Shown here in pieces: positions 53,601-64,000 of a stretch of DNA of 64,000 nucleotides. Origin of the DNA: Symbiodinium microadriaticum (lineage: Eukaryota; Sar; Dinophyceae; Suessiales; Symbiodiniaceae); the NCBI GenBank assembly GCA_001939145.1, contig LSRX01000284.1, positions 537,393 through 601,392 on the forward strand, in the 5' to 3' direction. The notes under the pieces were generated by a model. That model made no database searches, had not been told where the DNA came from, and worked only from the letters and a program-made list of their open reading frames with translations. A program made the translations under genes and the position numbers. The stretch's first letter is position 1. Every line of letters starts with the position of its first letter.

Positions 53601-56553
53601 CATTATTATTTGGCTGTTAGCAGTAGTATTAATCTCAGTGTAGTAATCGTACTAGTCGAGTCAGTCGATTGCCAGTACCAGTTACAATACCGCATTTTAC
53701 TATGCCAGATCTTCCTTCCGCGTAAACTCTGCACATCAAATGGGGGTGGGGGTCGACACAACAATGGAAAGACTCTGGTCATCCGTATACAAGCTGTCTG
53801 TTGTGCTGGCCGTTGGTGCTTGGCCATTCGACCCAATCCCTTCAAACCTTTCAACCCTGGACCCTAAACCACCAAACATCCCCAAAGCCTCCACCACTCC
53901 GCCCACCAGCCCTGACACCCTTCGGCAACCCAGGACCTCCTCCGAGTCGCCGGCAGAGTCTTCAGAAGACGATGTTGAGGCTGGCTGTATAGGAATTACA
54001 CTGCATCCAATAGAAAGATGGACAGATAGGTAGATAGACAGATATAGATCGAAAGGGAGAGAAGCTGTGCTTTAGAGGAGCCGGCATATGTTTTTTTGTT
54101 TTGTTTTTGTTTGTTTGTTTGTTTGTTTGTTTGTTGGTTGGTTGGTTGGTTGGTTGGTTGTTGTTGTTGGTGGTGGTGTTGGTGTTTGTTGATATGAGTG
54201 CAAGCAGAGCCCTCAGACATGAAATCCTAGTCCCTGAAGCCACTCTGGGCACTGAGGTGATCTCAGCGCCTGCGCGGAACCGGCTTTGGTTTGCAAGGTC
54301 AGTGCCGAGATGGCGTCGGCCCAACAAGGCCCCGAGTCTCGTCGACCTGTGGCTTTTAGTCTTTGGCCCGTTAGACCTGCAAAGAGAGACGTCATGGGCA
54401 TCGGAACAGTCCGGCGAGAAGCGAAGTTTGGGAAACATGGAAAGATCTATTAGTGATTGCGGTGCAGGGTTTAGGGAAGGGGGGCTGGAGTATAAGCAAG
54501 GGGTAGCCTAGGGGATGCATGGTCTGGTCCTTGATTGCATAAACAGCAAGGGTTACGGTTCAGACGCCGCAGCAAAACTGCAAGGCCCAAACTTTCAGAA
54601 AGCGTTCTTATAATTACTCCGGCTCGCCATTGCACCTGCCATCCTGGTTTAGACCCTAAACTCCTGAACCTTAAACTCAAATCCGTTAATCCTGCACCCT
54701 GAACCTTTTTTCCACGTCCTTAACATTCAACCCTACATCCAAAGACTCAAACCCCTAAACTCGAGACCCAATGCCTCACTTACAATTCGAAACTTTGAAA
54801 CCCGCAAGACTGTACACCTCATGGCTCAACTCCGACTCACTTCCCTCCAAGCCTAAAAACTTGCGTTGAGACAGGCAACTGAAGCCGACAGAAAGGCCGG
54901 ATCCTGCATTCAGGGTTGCCCGGGTCTTCATAGCTTTAGGTCTCAAGTTCCGGCCCTTGAGGGGCTTAAGGCTTTCGGACTTTCGGGCCTGCCGGCTGCA
55001 GTTTCGGGGCTTCAGGGTTTCAACTTTGAGGTCCCGGGCCTAAGGAGTTTAGACAGGGCCTGCTGTTTGTGTTGCTTTATAGAGGGCTTTAGCTTCAGTG
55101 CCGTGGGGCTTCAGTGGTTCAGGTCACAGGCTTTGGGGATGAAAGTCTGGGGTTTAGGCTGCGGAGTTTGTAGCAGCATCGAGTGTCTTCTCACGTAGGG
55201 GGTCGAAGGCTTTCGGGAAGAGCTGTGAGGGTTCTTTCTCCAGGGATTGAATTTGATTTAGAGCCACTTAGGGTTTGTGCAAGTGGCGTTGGAGGTAGCA
55301 ATGCCCAAAACGTCTCGAAGATTGAGACTCTGTCCAGGCTGTAGAGGTGTGAAGTGTAGGCCCACGAGCACCAGGCACATGCGGTCCTTGTTCGTGTTCT
55401 TGCTCTTTTCATTCTTGCCCCCCCTAGGGAGGTACCAATGACCCAGTGTGTGTATATACATCCTGTGACAGCAGACAGCCTCTTTGCGGCCCAAACCTAA
55501 ACCCTAAGCTTTGCACAGGTTTTTGTTGGCAATCTGAGTGCGGATGAAGTAACAGCCATCGAGCTGCGAGAGGCCCTTCCTTGCAGTTGAAGCTTTGATT
55601 TTCTGGTTCTTGGGTTCGGGGCTTTCTTGTGAGGATTAGGGATGATTAGGCCAGGGTCCGAGCATTGAAGGGTTACGGATTGGGCAGGAAGATCCTCAAA
55701 CAACACAAGTATGTCGTAGCAGCGACCATCATTGTCACCATCATGTTATCATCGTCGCCATCATTATCATCGTCTTCCTCGCCATCGTCATCATACTCCT
55801 CCAAAGAGACAGAAAACATCAAATGCAAGCTACCGAGAGCGAAACGGCGGCGAGCGAGACAGGGAGAGTTAGCGAGTGTGATTGCTGCATAAAAGGAGGA
55901 CGAGGAGGAGGGAGACAGAGAGAGTGAGATGCGACTGGTGAGCATGTGGCATTATTTTGTGAGGGGCTTGAGGGGTTGCATAAAAATGCATGCAGTGGTA
56001 TATACTTGTGCGCCAAATGCCTCCTTGAACCTTGCGGTTGCTGATTGTTCCTCACGGGCCAGGGCTGATCGTGAATGATGTTGGGTGTTGCTGACGAGTG
56101 TGTCGCACCAGGTTTTGACTACGCTGGCACAGGTTTTTTAAAGCAGAACCGCTTCTGGGGTCCAGCAGACTTGATAATATGTATCGCAGGAACAAAGCTC
56201 GAGATTCGTCCCGGGCGCTTGGACATTCTCGGCTCTAGTTCCAATGGCCCAAAAACGAGTTGTCCAGGCTTTCGAGCTTCGCTTCCGGGCGCTGCCGCTG
56301 TATCAAGAGCAGTGCTCTGGCAAGGAGGGAGGGTGTCCTTTTGAGGTGCAAAGTTTATGTAGGGGTTTAGGGTTTTTACAGTGCGAGATAGAGTGGTGGA
56401 CTTTGGGGCAAAGGCTGCTTCGGAAATCGTTTGATTCGGCTTAATCTGCTAGACCATGGTGGTATTTGTTTGAATCGTTAAAGCTTCGGGCTAACGTCGG
56501 TGTTCACATCATGAGGGTGCAGTCTTCAAATCAAATACGTATATAAATAAATA

Positions 56554-56587
<34 letters not shown>

Positions 56588-57022
56588 GATAGATAGAGAG
56601 AGAGATGTATATAGACTTAATTATATAGATATAGATATAGATCCTGGCTGCTCATGCGAGCACAGGGCTTGTTGGTGATTGGAGTTCGGGATGCTGCAGT
56701 ATAGGGTTGGGGTAGAAGATGCAGGTACTCGGGGCTGCAACTGGAGCACGTCATGCCAAGCCCAACCCTACTCAGGTACCTTCACTGGGACAGCACTACC
56801 TCCGCTGTGCAGAAGGTAGGGGCTTCTCAACAGTGGGGGGTTTGACAGTCCAAGGTTCCAGGATTGAAAATACATTGAAAACCTGTCGCTGTCCATGGTT
56901 CAAGACGTCTTCGGCTTCCAGGGTTCGCAGCTGGTTTTGCGGTCAGGAGGGTCTCCACGGTTTGGATCCAAGATGTCGCGGTCTCTACTCTGTGGCGATT
57001 TTTGATTGACAAGTTTTCGCAG
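50632..57022. other. Intron-like or intergenic, microsatellite-rich
   Basis: GAGA run (51460-51541), GGA/GGAG run (53330-53475), GTTT/GGTT/TGG run (54090-54185), CAT-type run (55724-55800) and TA/GATA runs (56538-56645). Protein-like frames exist, for example at 51556-51990 and 56075-56344, but none carries a motif I recognise. Confidence 0.4.
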
Positions 57023-57107
57023 GTGGCTGTTCGGGGCCGAGGCGATTATGCGCAGCTTGGCCGGATCGTTGGACGCCGGACGCTCCTCAATGCAACACCC
57101 CAAACCG
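57023..57107 (+). CDS. Unassigned exon-like segment
   Basis: 85 nt bounded by TTTTCGCAG|G (57022) and ACCG|GTAAGC (57108), both good splice sites. Reads V-A-V-R-G-R-G-D-Y-A-Q-L-G-R-I-V-G-R and then R-T-L-L-N-A-T-P-Q-T. Family not recognised. Confidence 0.45.
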
Positions 57108-60100
57108 GTAAGCGTATAAACAGCGCTTGTAACTCCCTAATTAAACCCCGAGCCGAACCTTGGATTCATGGTGGAGTTTCAATGACGATGAGCAACACAT
57201 ATCTCGAGAGTTGGGCAAAGGCTTCTTCGGGCCTACATTGGTCTTAAGTCTGTGGCGGTAGAGATCGGGGTTCCGGGACTGTAGGACTTCACGGTTAAGT
57301 TTGGGCCCAGTAGCACTTCGGTTAGGCTTCGGAAGTTGTTGCATTCTTGTTGTGAGGGCATTTCAAGCATGTCTGATCTGGGATCTACGCTCACTCACTG
57401 TTTGGACAAGGGACCGAGACGAGCTGCATGGTCTAGATGTAGCATATCGGAACGCCTGAGGTTCGTGGTCTTCCTGGATGGGCAGCTGGCAAGCACTGCA
57501 ATGCTATTCTACGGCATGGAGTTCTGCGGCCGGCTTCTTTGTCCCCATGGTGGTACAGGGTCTGGCATGGGAAAGACTGCCCCGGAGCAAATTCTTAAGT
57601 CTTGATGGCTTGACCCCTGTATTGGGTTGTTACGCATAGTCGTCGTGCTAGTGTGCTGGAAGTGCAACACAGGGCCGCCTAGTTGAGAGTTGTCAGGGTA
57701 GCGCGATTCTCTTCCTGGGGTGGTTACTGTCCACAGGGTTACTGGTGGATTTCCTCGGTATGCAAATGAAAAGCAACCCTGGGCTGTGCGAAGAAAATAT
57801 ATGCTTTCTGCAGGCGCCATGTGTCAAATGCGAAGTACTTTTCCACGATAGGACAAACATGCGCAAACCCTAATTAATCAGCAAAAGGAAGCTCCGTATC
57901 GATCGCCCGACGGACTTCGTCCCTGCACCGGATGCTTGTTTGCATTCGGCGGAGCTACGGTTTTGGATTTCGGGATCACAGATTTAGCGATCGGGGCTAA
58001 AGGGCTTTAGACGAGTGTTTCGATGTTGGGCGTGAGAGTCCAGAGGGTGCAAGCACCTGTCTTCGGTTGTGGAGTTGTATCGTGAGGGCTGGATCCACGA
58101 GAGTGAGAGATTGATGCCTAATACTTTGCGTGTGGCCGGGGTTGGGGTGGTGCTTGTGGGGCGTTGGCTGTGCATCCTTTTGTATGGGGAGCACTGAATA
58201 TATTTTGTTGCATTCGGGTCTTTGATAGCCCCCGCTGTCCTTAATGTCGGCACTCTGAGCGAACACCAGAATAGATTTTGGTCAGAAGCACAGCAATCTC
58301 AAGCTCTGCGTCGGTCCAAACCTGAAACCCTTAATCATGCAAAGTCGATGACATCTTACAGAAAACTATATAGAAGTAGTTTAGCCGAGTTTAAATCTTG
58401 ATGTCGAAGCTAGAAATCCCTCGACAATTAACATCTCACATTCCAGCTCTAGCGTTGTTCTTGTGGCTGCCCCTTCTTTGCTACTGGCTGGCCCTGGAAA
58501 TGGCTGTTCTCTGTCTAGGCCCCTTTCGTTTAGGGATGTCCAGACAAGACGCAGCAAAACCTGCACCGTAAGTTCCTTGAAGCTTGCTTGGCTCGAACTT
58601 TGCACACTTGGAGAAAGACGGGCGAGGCAAAGATAATGATTGGGGGGGGCACCCTCAACTGCATTCCGCTGTTTTACCCGGCGCTGTGACCTGCTTGCTC
58701 AGTCCTCGGATCCTGAAGGTATCCGAAACCCTAAAGCACACTTCCTGAACATGTAGGCTAACCTTACATCCCAAACCGGCAAGCTGAAACCTCTACCCTC
58801 AAATTTGAACCCCCATGCCTGAGCCTTAAAACTTTTGCACACGATCGTGAGTACTTTTCCTGAAGACAAGGACGGCGCAGCGCTTCCTATGGATGTTGGT
58901 CCTCTGCGTAGGCTTGGGTTGCTCCCTCAGGAGCACAGGGTTCAAGGAATCGGAACCGGGAACCTCAACGAGGGTGCAGCGGTTTTGGGGTTCAAGGGCT
59001 TAGAGTTGCAATGGTTGGCTCAGGATTTGTGAGCTCGGCGGGTTTGAACCGAGACCCTCGGGGCTGCGGGGCATACTTTGAGGATGCTCTCGTGTATCGG
59101 GACCCACGTTTAGAGAGCGCCTCGCCATGCGGCCGAATTTCAAGGTCCCTGGGTAGACGCAGCTTTTGTCGTAGCTGCTGCTGCTACTGCTGCTGCTCTT
59201 CCCTTGCTCACTCTGAGTATGGTGCCGCCTTGGCAGTGCATGAACGGGCATTTGATGCATGTGGACTGCGTTGTTTCTTCGGGTCGAAGCATGTTGAAGC
59301 TTCACAGCCTGGCGCAGACATCTCTGTTCGAGTTGCAAGTTGCACTCTTACCGTTGGCAATGTGGGCATTGGAGAAATCGGTTCCACGCAATCTCTGCAT
59401 CGCGCAACAAAAAAATGGTCTCAACTTACGAACAACACTTCGACTAGGGGAGGTGGCCCAGTGCCTCGTCACCGGTGTTTCGCCAGATGTCGCATGCCTG
59501 CTTCATGCATATCTCGGCTTTGGCGACGGGAGACTGCAAAGGAGGAGATTTACACGCAGGCTGCTCTGATTTGCAGAGAGAACTCGCTCACGCTCCACGA
59601 TGTGAAGTCTGAGTCGAGTGCTCTCTCCAGCTCAGGGCAGCCGGCATGTAGACCTGGCCTCGGTCCCAGACCCTCGAAGCGCATTCGGCACTCCCCATGC
59701 GGAAGTCTTTAACATCGACGTTTAAGACAGGTAACCGCGTTGCCGCAGCTCCACTGTTGAAAAACCCTTCGCTTCAAGCGAACGGGCTGAGGAAAAGCTT
59801 AAAGTCTTGTGGCTAGAGTTTTGTTCACACGGGGTGTGTAGAGCTTTACGGTTCATGGTGTTGAGTGCGTTGCGAAGGCCGCCACACTGCGTTTTATGGA
59901 ATCGAAAGTTGCCGGCCTGTTGAGTCATGTCTCATAGTGTCATAGAGTCTCTCGGGTCGTCTGTGTGATGGAGAGAAGCTCATGTGTGCGCATGTTGGAG
60001 GTCTGTAGAGCCGTTTTCGGGTGTTGTCGCTTGTTCTCAGACGGGACTTGTAGGATTCCTGACTTTAGAAGGTTTGTCTGGGTCATCCGATCCTTATGGA

Positions 60101-63100
60101 ATCGCCTGGCTCTATCCTTGTGCCTTTCATCTCGCGGATGCTTCTAAATTAATTTCCTTTGCCTACCACTAGGAAGCACCCAGTGCGGAACTCCGAAGAC
60201 CGTTCAAGACCGTTCTGGATTTGGTAATCGCCTCTTACCGAGATTGCGGTTGTGTTTGAGATTCAATCTTGTCTTCTGTGTGGTAGTGGGTCGTATCATG
60301 GTCTTAGCGATGTTTATGATTTCTAATTGCTCGTCTTGCGGTCATCACTCGAACGCGCGCTTCCCCGTAAGAACATTGATGCCTTGGCCTTGTGGGCCTT
60401 TCTTAGTGCCAGTAGTGCTAATGACCCTAACCGTCATACCGTACATGGTAAGCCAGTTTGGCATACCCAGCCCCGCGTCGTTCTCAAATCACAGAGCCAG
60501 ATGAAGCATTCCGGGCTATCCGTTGCATGAATGCGATCATTGCTCATGATACCTGTGTTTTCTCTTGCCAGGGGTTGTATTCGCATGAAAGTTAGACCAA
60601 GTCGATCTTTTTGCAGGCATCGACAACTGTTTGTGGTGCTGGACTCTGTCCAAACCTTTATCAGCCACAAACCCGAAGCTTTGTCTTGAAAGATACAACA
60701 ACACCACGCATTCCTGAAACCAAAACCCTAATGCCCTAAATAAGGTCCTTGAGCGATAAATCCTAACCCCCAAGACACAAAGGGCCTGAAACCCCAAGTT
60801 CTGACCCCTGCACGCCCTGAAGGAGGACACGAGAGAAAAAGACTTTGCAAGCGCGTCGAAGTCACAGAACACGTTGACTTTGGCGCCACCCCCGCCTCCT
60901 CCACTGGCTGCTGCCGCTCGCCGAGGAAGAGATCCGGATTGAAGCTGTTTCGATGAGTTCTCACATTGAGACGAAAACTTCACACTTTTGAGGAATAAGC
61001 TGCAAACTGCTCTACAGTGTTCATCATATGAGGTGCGATGCCACTAGACACGCCGCATGCGGCTTCAGGCTTCGCGGGTTTGAGGGGTTTGGATTCACGA
61101 CATTCTTGCTTCGTTGCATAAATTCTCGAACTTCGGAGGCTTAGGACCGTTTGACTTTGGGGTTGCGGTTTTCCTAAACCGTTGACTTGAGCTGAAAGAG
61201 TCTAAGAGGCCTTCGGCGGGCGTTCGCTACATGTCGGGTAGTTGTTGCGGCTTACTACAAGCAAGGCTTCGGGAAAGGGGGGGTTCCCCGCAGGTCAAAA
61301 CCGACTCCCAACGCACAAGCCCAGTCCAAGAGGCTTCATTCAGGAGACCCATGGATACTATAGGTAGGGCCCTATAGATCCTCAACCTAAGCCCCCTTTC
61401 AACCTCAGACCCTGAGCCGCACTTGACGGTTTGAGGCACTTCCTGCGCTATCTGGACCGGTCTCTGGGTCGAAAGCAAAAGCCCCACCGCCAATGCCGCC
61501 ATCGCAGATCCAGAGTATGAAGCACATCTTCTTGGGCTCCTGGGTATGAGAAGATGGGTAGGTTTTCGGATTTCGGCTTCTAAGGTTCTCAGGGATGGCT
61601 TTGCATGGTTGCGTGTGCACAGAAAAAACGGTGCACGGTTTGGCGTGGGGCTTGTGTGCACAGTGCAGGGTTGGCGTGGTGCAGTGGGGATTCTTGGCTT
61701 CTGGATGGGAAGAGCACGGGATGTAATTGAAACTTTTCAAGAAGTATCTACAATGAATCTGCAACGAGTGTGTGCATGTGTGCGTGTGTGTCGACCCCGG
61801 AAGCGTTGGACTCTCAATATCTTGTCGCCTGTCAACCTTGAACGCCCCTCTGCAAATTGTGGATTCGAAGGCAGCAGGGGGTACAGAGCAGGCCAGAAAG
61901 AATTTCAGCATTCGCAGAAGGCTGAGGCCGTCAAAGCGAGTCCCGACATTTTGAGCCCTAGGCCTTGTTAGAATGCCGCAGCCCTCTGAAAGACCAGAGA
62001 GGCTGAGCCCTGTAGACCCCAATGCCCCAAGCCCCCGAATCTTTGCCATCCTCCTCGGAATTGGTGCCGGGTTGATTTTGATTGCTCAGATTCATCGTCT
62101 AGCATTGATCTTGGGACCAGCAGAACTGGTTTCGCTGGCAATTTGCCAGAGCGGGAAGACCCAGGCCGAAAACCGTCAAAGCGCCAAATGCTGTCGTTAC
62201 CCGTTCAATATCACCCCCCCGCTGAACCGGACGCCGTTCGCAGCAACAGAACAGAAACTGAAGCAACGCCTGTGTAGACCATGGACCCCCTTCCCCACCA
62301 AAGCCTACGAATCGTAGAACCTACTTAAATTAATAAAGCACCTCGAGCCGCGAGCCGAGGCTTCTAACTTAAGGTCATCAGGAATCGAAGATAGGCTAAT
62401 TCGAGGCAACCTGCCGGAGAGCGAGAACACACTACAGGCGCAGCGGGGCGCATAGCACAGTACTGCTTCGGCTTTTTGGTTTCGGTCCAGCCTGTAGAGT
62501 CTGTGGGGTCCACCAGGGTGGAGGGTTTAGCTGCACGTTTCGGGATTAAGGCTTGCTTTCTGGCGCCTCTCGCCTCAGGCAAGTTGGACTGCCCGATCCT
62601 AAGTTTCAACTCGAAACATGGCCAGCCTGGGTTCATGGCTGGGTACTCCGGTGTAGCAGTATAGCAGTGGAAATGGTATAGTGCAGTGGCTGCAAGAAGC
62701 ATGTAGGCTCACAAACCTACAGCTCCCTCGAGCGCCTAGACTAGAAGACCTGAAGCCTTGGGGAGTAGGACGCTTTGCCTTGGCGTGGGTCTGGTTTAGA
62801 ATGCCACTTCGCCTTGCACCTGGAGTTCCTGGATCGTTGCGCTGGACCCCAATATCTCGTAGAAGCACGACTGAGCTCCATCAGTGCCTAGGTCTGTGTA
62901 GTGCATGAAGAGAAGGGGGTTTTGCCGCATTGTGCTCTCGGTAAGAGAGTGGATGTGAAGCTAACAAATGGTTCATCTAGGGAAACTCTATGCACAGAAT
63001 GACGGAGTCTGGTGACCTGTGTGACTTCAGAGACCAGTTGCCCCGATGATCCGCTTTGCACAGGATGTCACCGAGATGATCACATGTATTTGCGGTGGAC

Positions 63101-64000
63101 TTCCTGCATATGACCCCAATTTCGGACCAGTATCTCGGGCCGAAAGTTGGACCCTAGCCTCTACAATCCAATCTTCGGACCCAAACAGGACCTAACTCCT
63201 TAGTTCCTCAGCCGTCCGCCTTCCCTCCTAAGCCCGTTCTTTGGTTCTATAGCAGACATGGACGTATGCTTGAATCACAGCTTGACAAGGCATCCATGCC
63301 AAGAGGCTTCTGACGCAGCTAGTGCACTCTCGGGACTTAGCAGACGATGCTTCGTTGAAGGTTTCCATCCCGGCATGTTGTCTGAGAGGGTGTATTTGAG
63401 TCTCTTTCCCGGTGTTTTTATTGAGGAGGGCTTCACTTGCCCGTCTTCTCTTGTTGGCGGGGGGCTGTCTGGTGGGTTTAATGTGCCGGATGAGCAACAG
63501 AACCACAGTCCTTCCCGACCTGAATTTTAAAGCCCAGACGTCACTATTGTCTGAAGCCCGGTAAGCCCTCCATTCTAGAGCAAACAAAGTCTTGCAGCAA
63601 ACCCCGAGTGCCGAAACCTTAAACCTGGTCGGAACCATCCGGCCAGAATGTCCATCAGTGAATCAGGTCGCTTGGGTTCCTAGGGGTCGAGAGCCTCAGG
63701 CTTAGATGCTTTGGTCTTAGGGTAGGTTTGATCTGTCGGATGCTTCGTTTTGATTCTCGGATGCAGATGACCGACTCCAGAAAGCTTTTGGGTTTAGCGT
63801 GTAGTGCTATAGAGCTCAGGGCTTGTAACCTGTATCCGTCATCCTGGCATCTCAACCTTACAGACTGTTATCGCTGAAAGCTCGGCCATTTCGTGGAAGT
63901 TTCAACAAGGCCATGTTGAGTGCCACGGAGGCACACGGAGGCGGCTGGCTCATCGCGACTTGGACAAAGACTTTCGCGGTGCGCAAGAACTCCTCGTGAT
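57108..64000. other. No secure gene
   Basis: Contains the two overlapping frames at 59011-59712, a short CTG run (59169-59198) and scattered telomere-like words (for example 60722-60740 and 60764-60772). No recognisable exon apart from the weak RING-like motif. The window end is not a chromosome end by sequence. Confidence 0.4.
59204..59569 (+). CDS. Unassigned open frame with a C-x-N-G-H-L-x-H-x-x-C motif
   Basis: Open frame overlapping a second one of 233 codons in another frame (59011-59712), the longest gap-free open frame in the window. It contains W-Q-C-M-N-G-H-L-M-H-V-D-C, similar to the C-T-N-G-H-L-M-C-x-x-C core of ZTRAF1/CYHR1-type RING proteins, with one Cys replaced by His. The expected C-P-x-C-R half is not visible nearby. 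Which frame is used, if any, is unclear. Confidence 0.2.
   Translation: MLTLSMVPPWQCMNGHLMHVDCVVSSGRSMLKLHSLAQTSLFELQVALLPLAMWALEKSVPRNLCIAQQKNGLNLRTTLRLGEVAQCLVTGVSPDVACLLHAYLGFGDGRLQRRRFTRRLL

Noticed and set aside
57539-57574. G-G-T-G-S-G-M-G string, as in beta-tubulin
   Set aside because: Flanking residues (L-C-P-H before, K-T-A-P after) do not match tubulin, and no other tubulin block is nearby.
1-64000. Transposon proteins, tRNA or rRNA genes, dinoflagellate spliced-leader gene
   Set aside because: Reading for reverse-transcriptase and transposase motifs and for the spliced-leader sequence gave nothing convincing; tRNA genes were not searched systematically.

Overview
The window is eukaryotic nuclear DNA of roughly 50% GC, with two assembly gaps (15872-16736 and 34712-34925) and one isolated N at 44400. 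There are no operons, ribosome-binding sites or long continuous genes. Coding sequence occurs as very small exons (about 28-115 nt) separated by introns of about 40 nt to several kb. Introns are rich in microsatellites and in degenerate TTTAGGG/CCCTAAA telomere-like words. All exons I can support are on the + strand.

The central gene is a serine peptidase of the prolyl oligopeptidase family (MEROPS S9A; Peptidase_S9_N propeller plus Peptidase_S9 hydrolase). I traced it by matching conserved family blocks, in order, across about 21 kb (19458-40713). Weaker N-terminal candidates reach back to an ATG at 14135. The catalytic Ser (G-R-S-N-G-G, 34260-34321), Asp (D-D-R-V, 38599-38642) and His (G-G-H-G-G, 40264-40324) lie on three separate exons, all intact. 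The gene ends in a 37-nt exon with TGA at 40711-40713. Exon phases fit at most resolved junctions.

About half of the introns inferred for this gene start with GC or GA rather than GT, and acceptors are mostly AG|G. Several introns are flanked by short direct repeats (GAGGC, AGGC, GAC, GTGC). Frequent GC and GA donors together with AG|G acceptors are a known feature of dinoflagellate genomes, so I favour a dinoflagellate (Symbiodiniaceae-like). This is inference. A chromerid or another alveolate with TTTAGGG telomeres is the main alternative.

Layout: 1-8889, a + strand gene with short acidic exons (repeated D/E-rich blocks), probably ending at a TAA at 8887-8889. 8890-13420, no secure gene. 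13421-14134, a GC-rich block with a hairpin, perhaps the promoter side of the peptidase gene. 14135-40713, the peptidase gene. 40714-44850, no secure exon and a large CATA/GGTA microsatellite field. 44851-44969, one exon resembling the S1 segment of a voltage-gated K+ channel, with a weak S4-like exon at 47936-47992. 50534-50631 and 57023-57107, isolated exon-like segments of unknown family. The rest is intron-like or intergenic sequence with microsatellites.

I had no alignment tool. Family assignments rest on motif order and spacing recalled from the family, and splice sites are chosen by hand. Exons given a confidence below 0.5 should be read as candidates.
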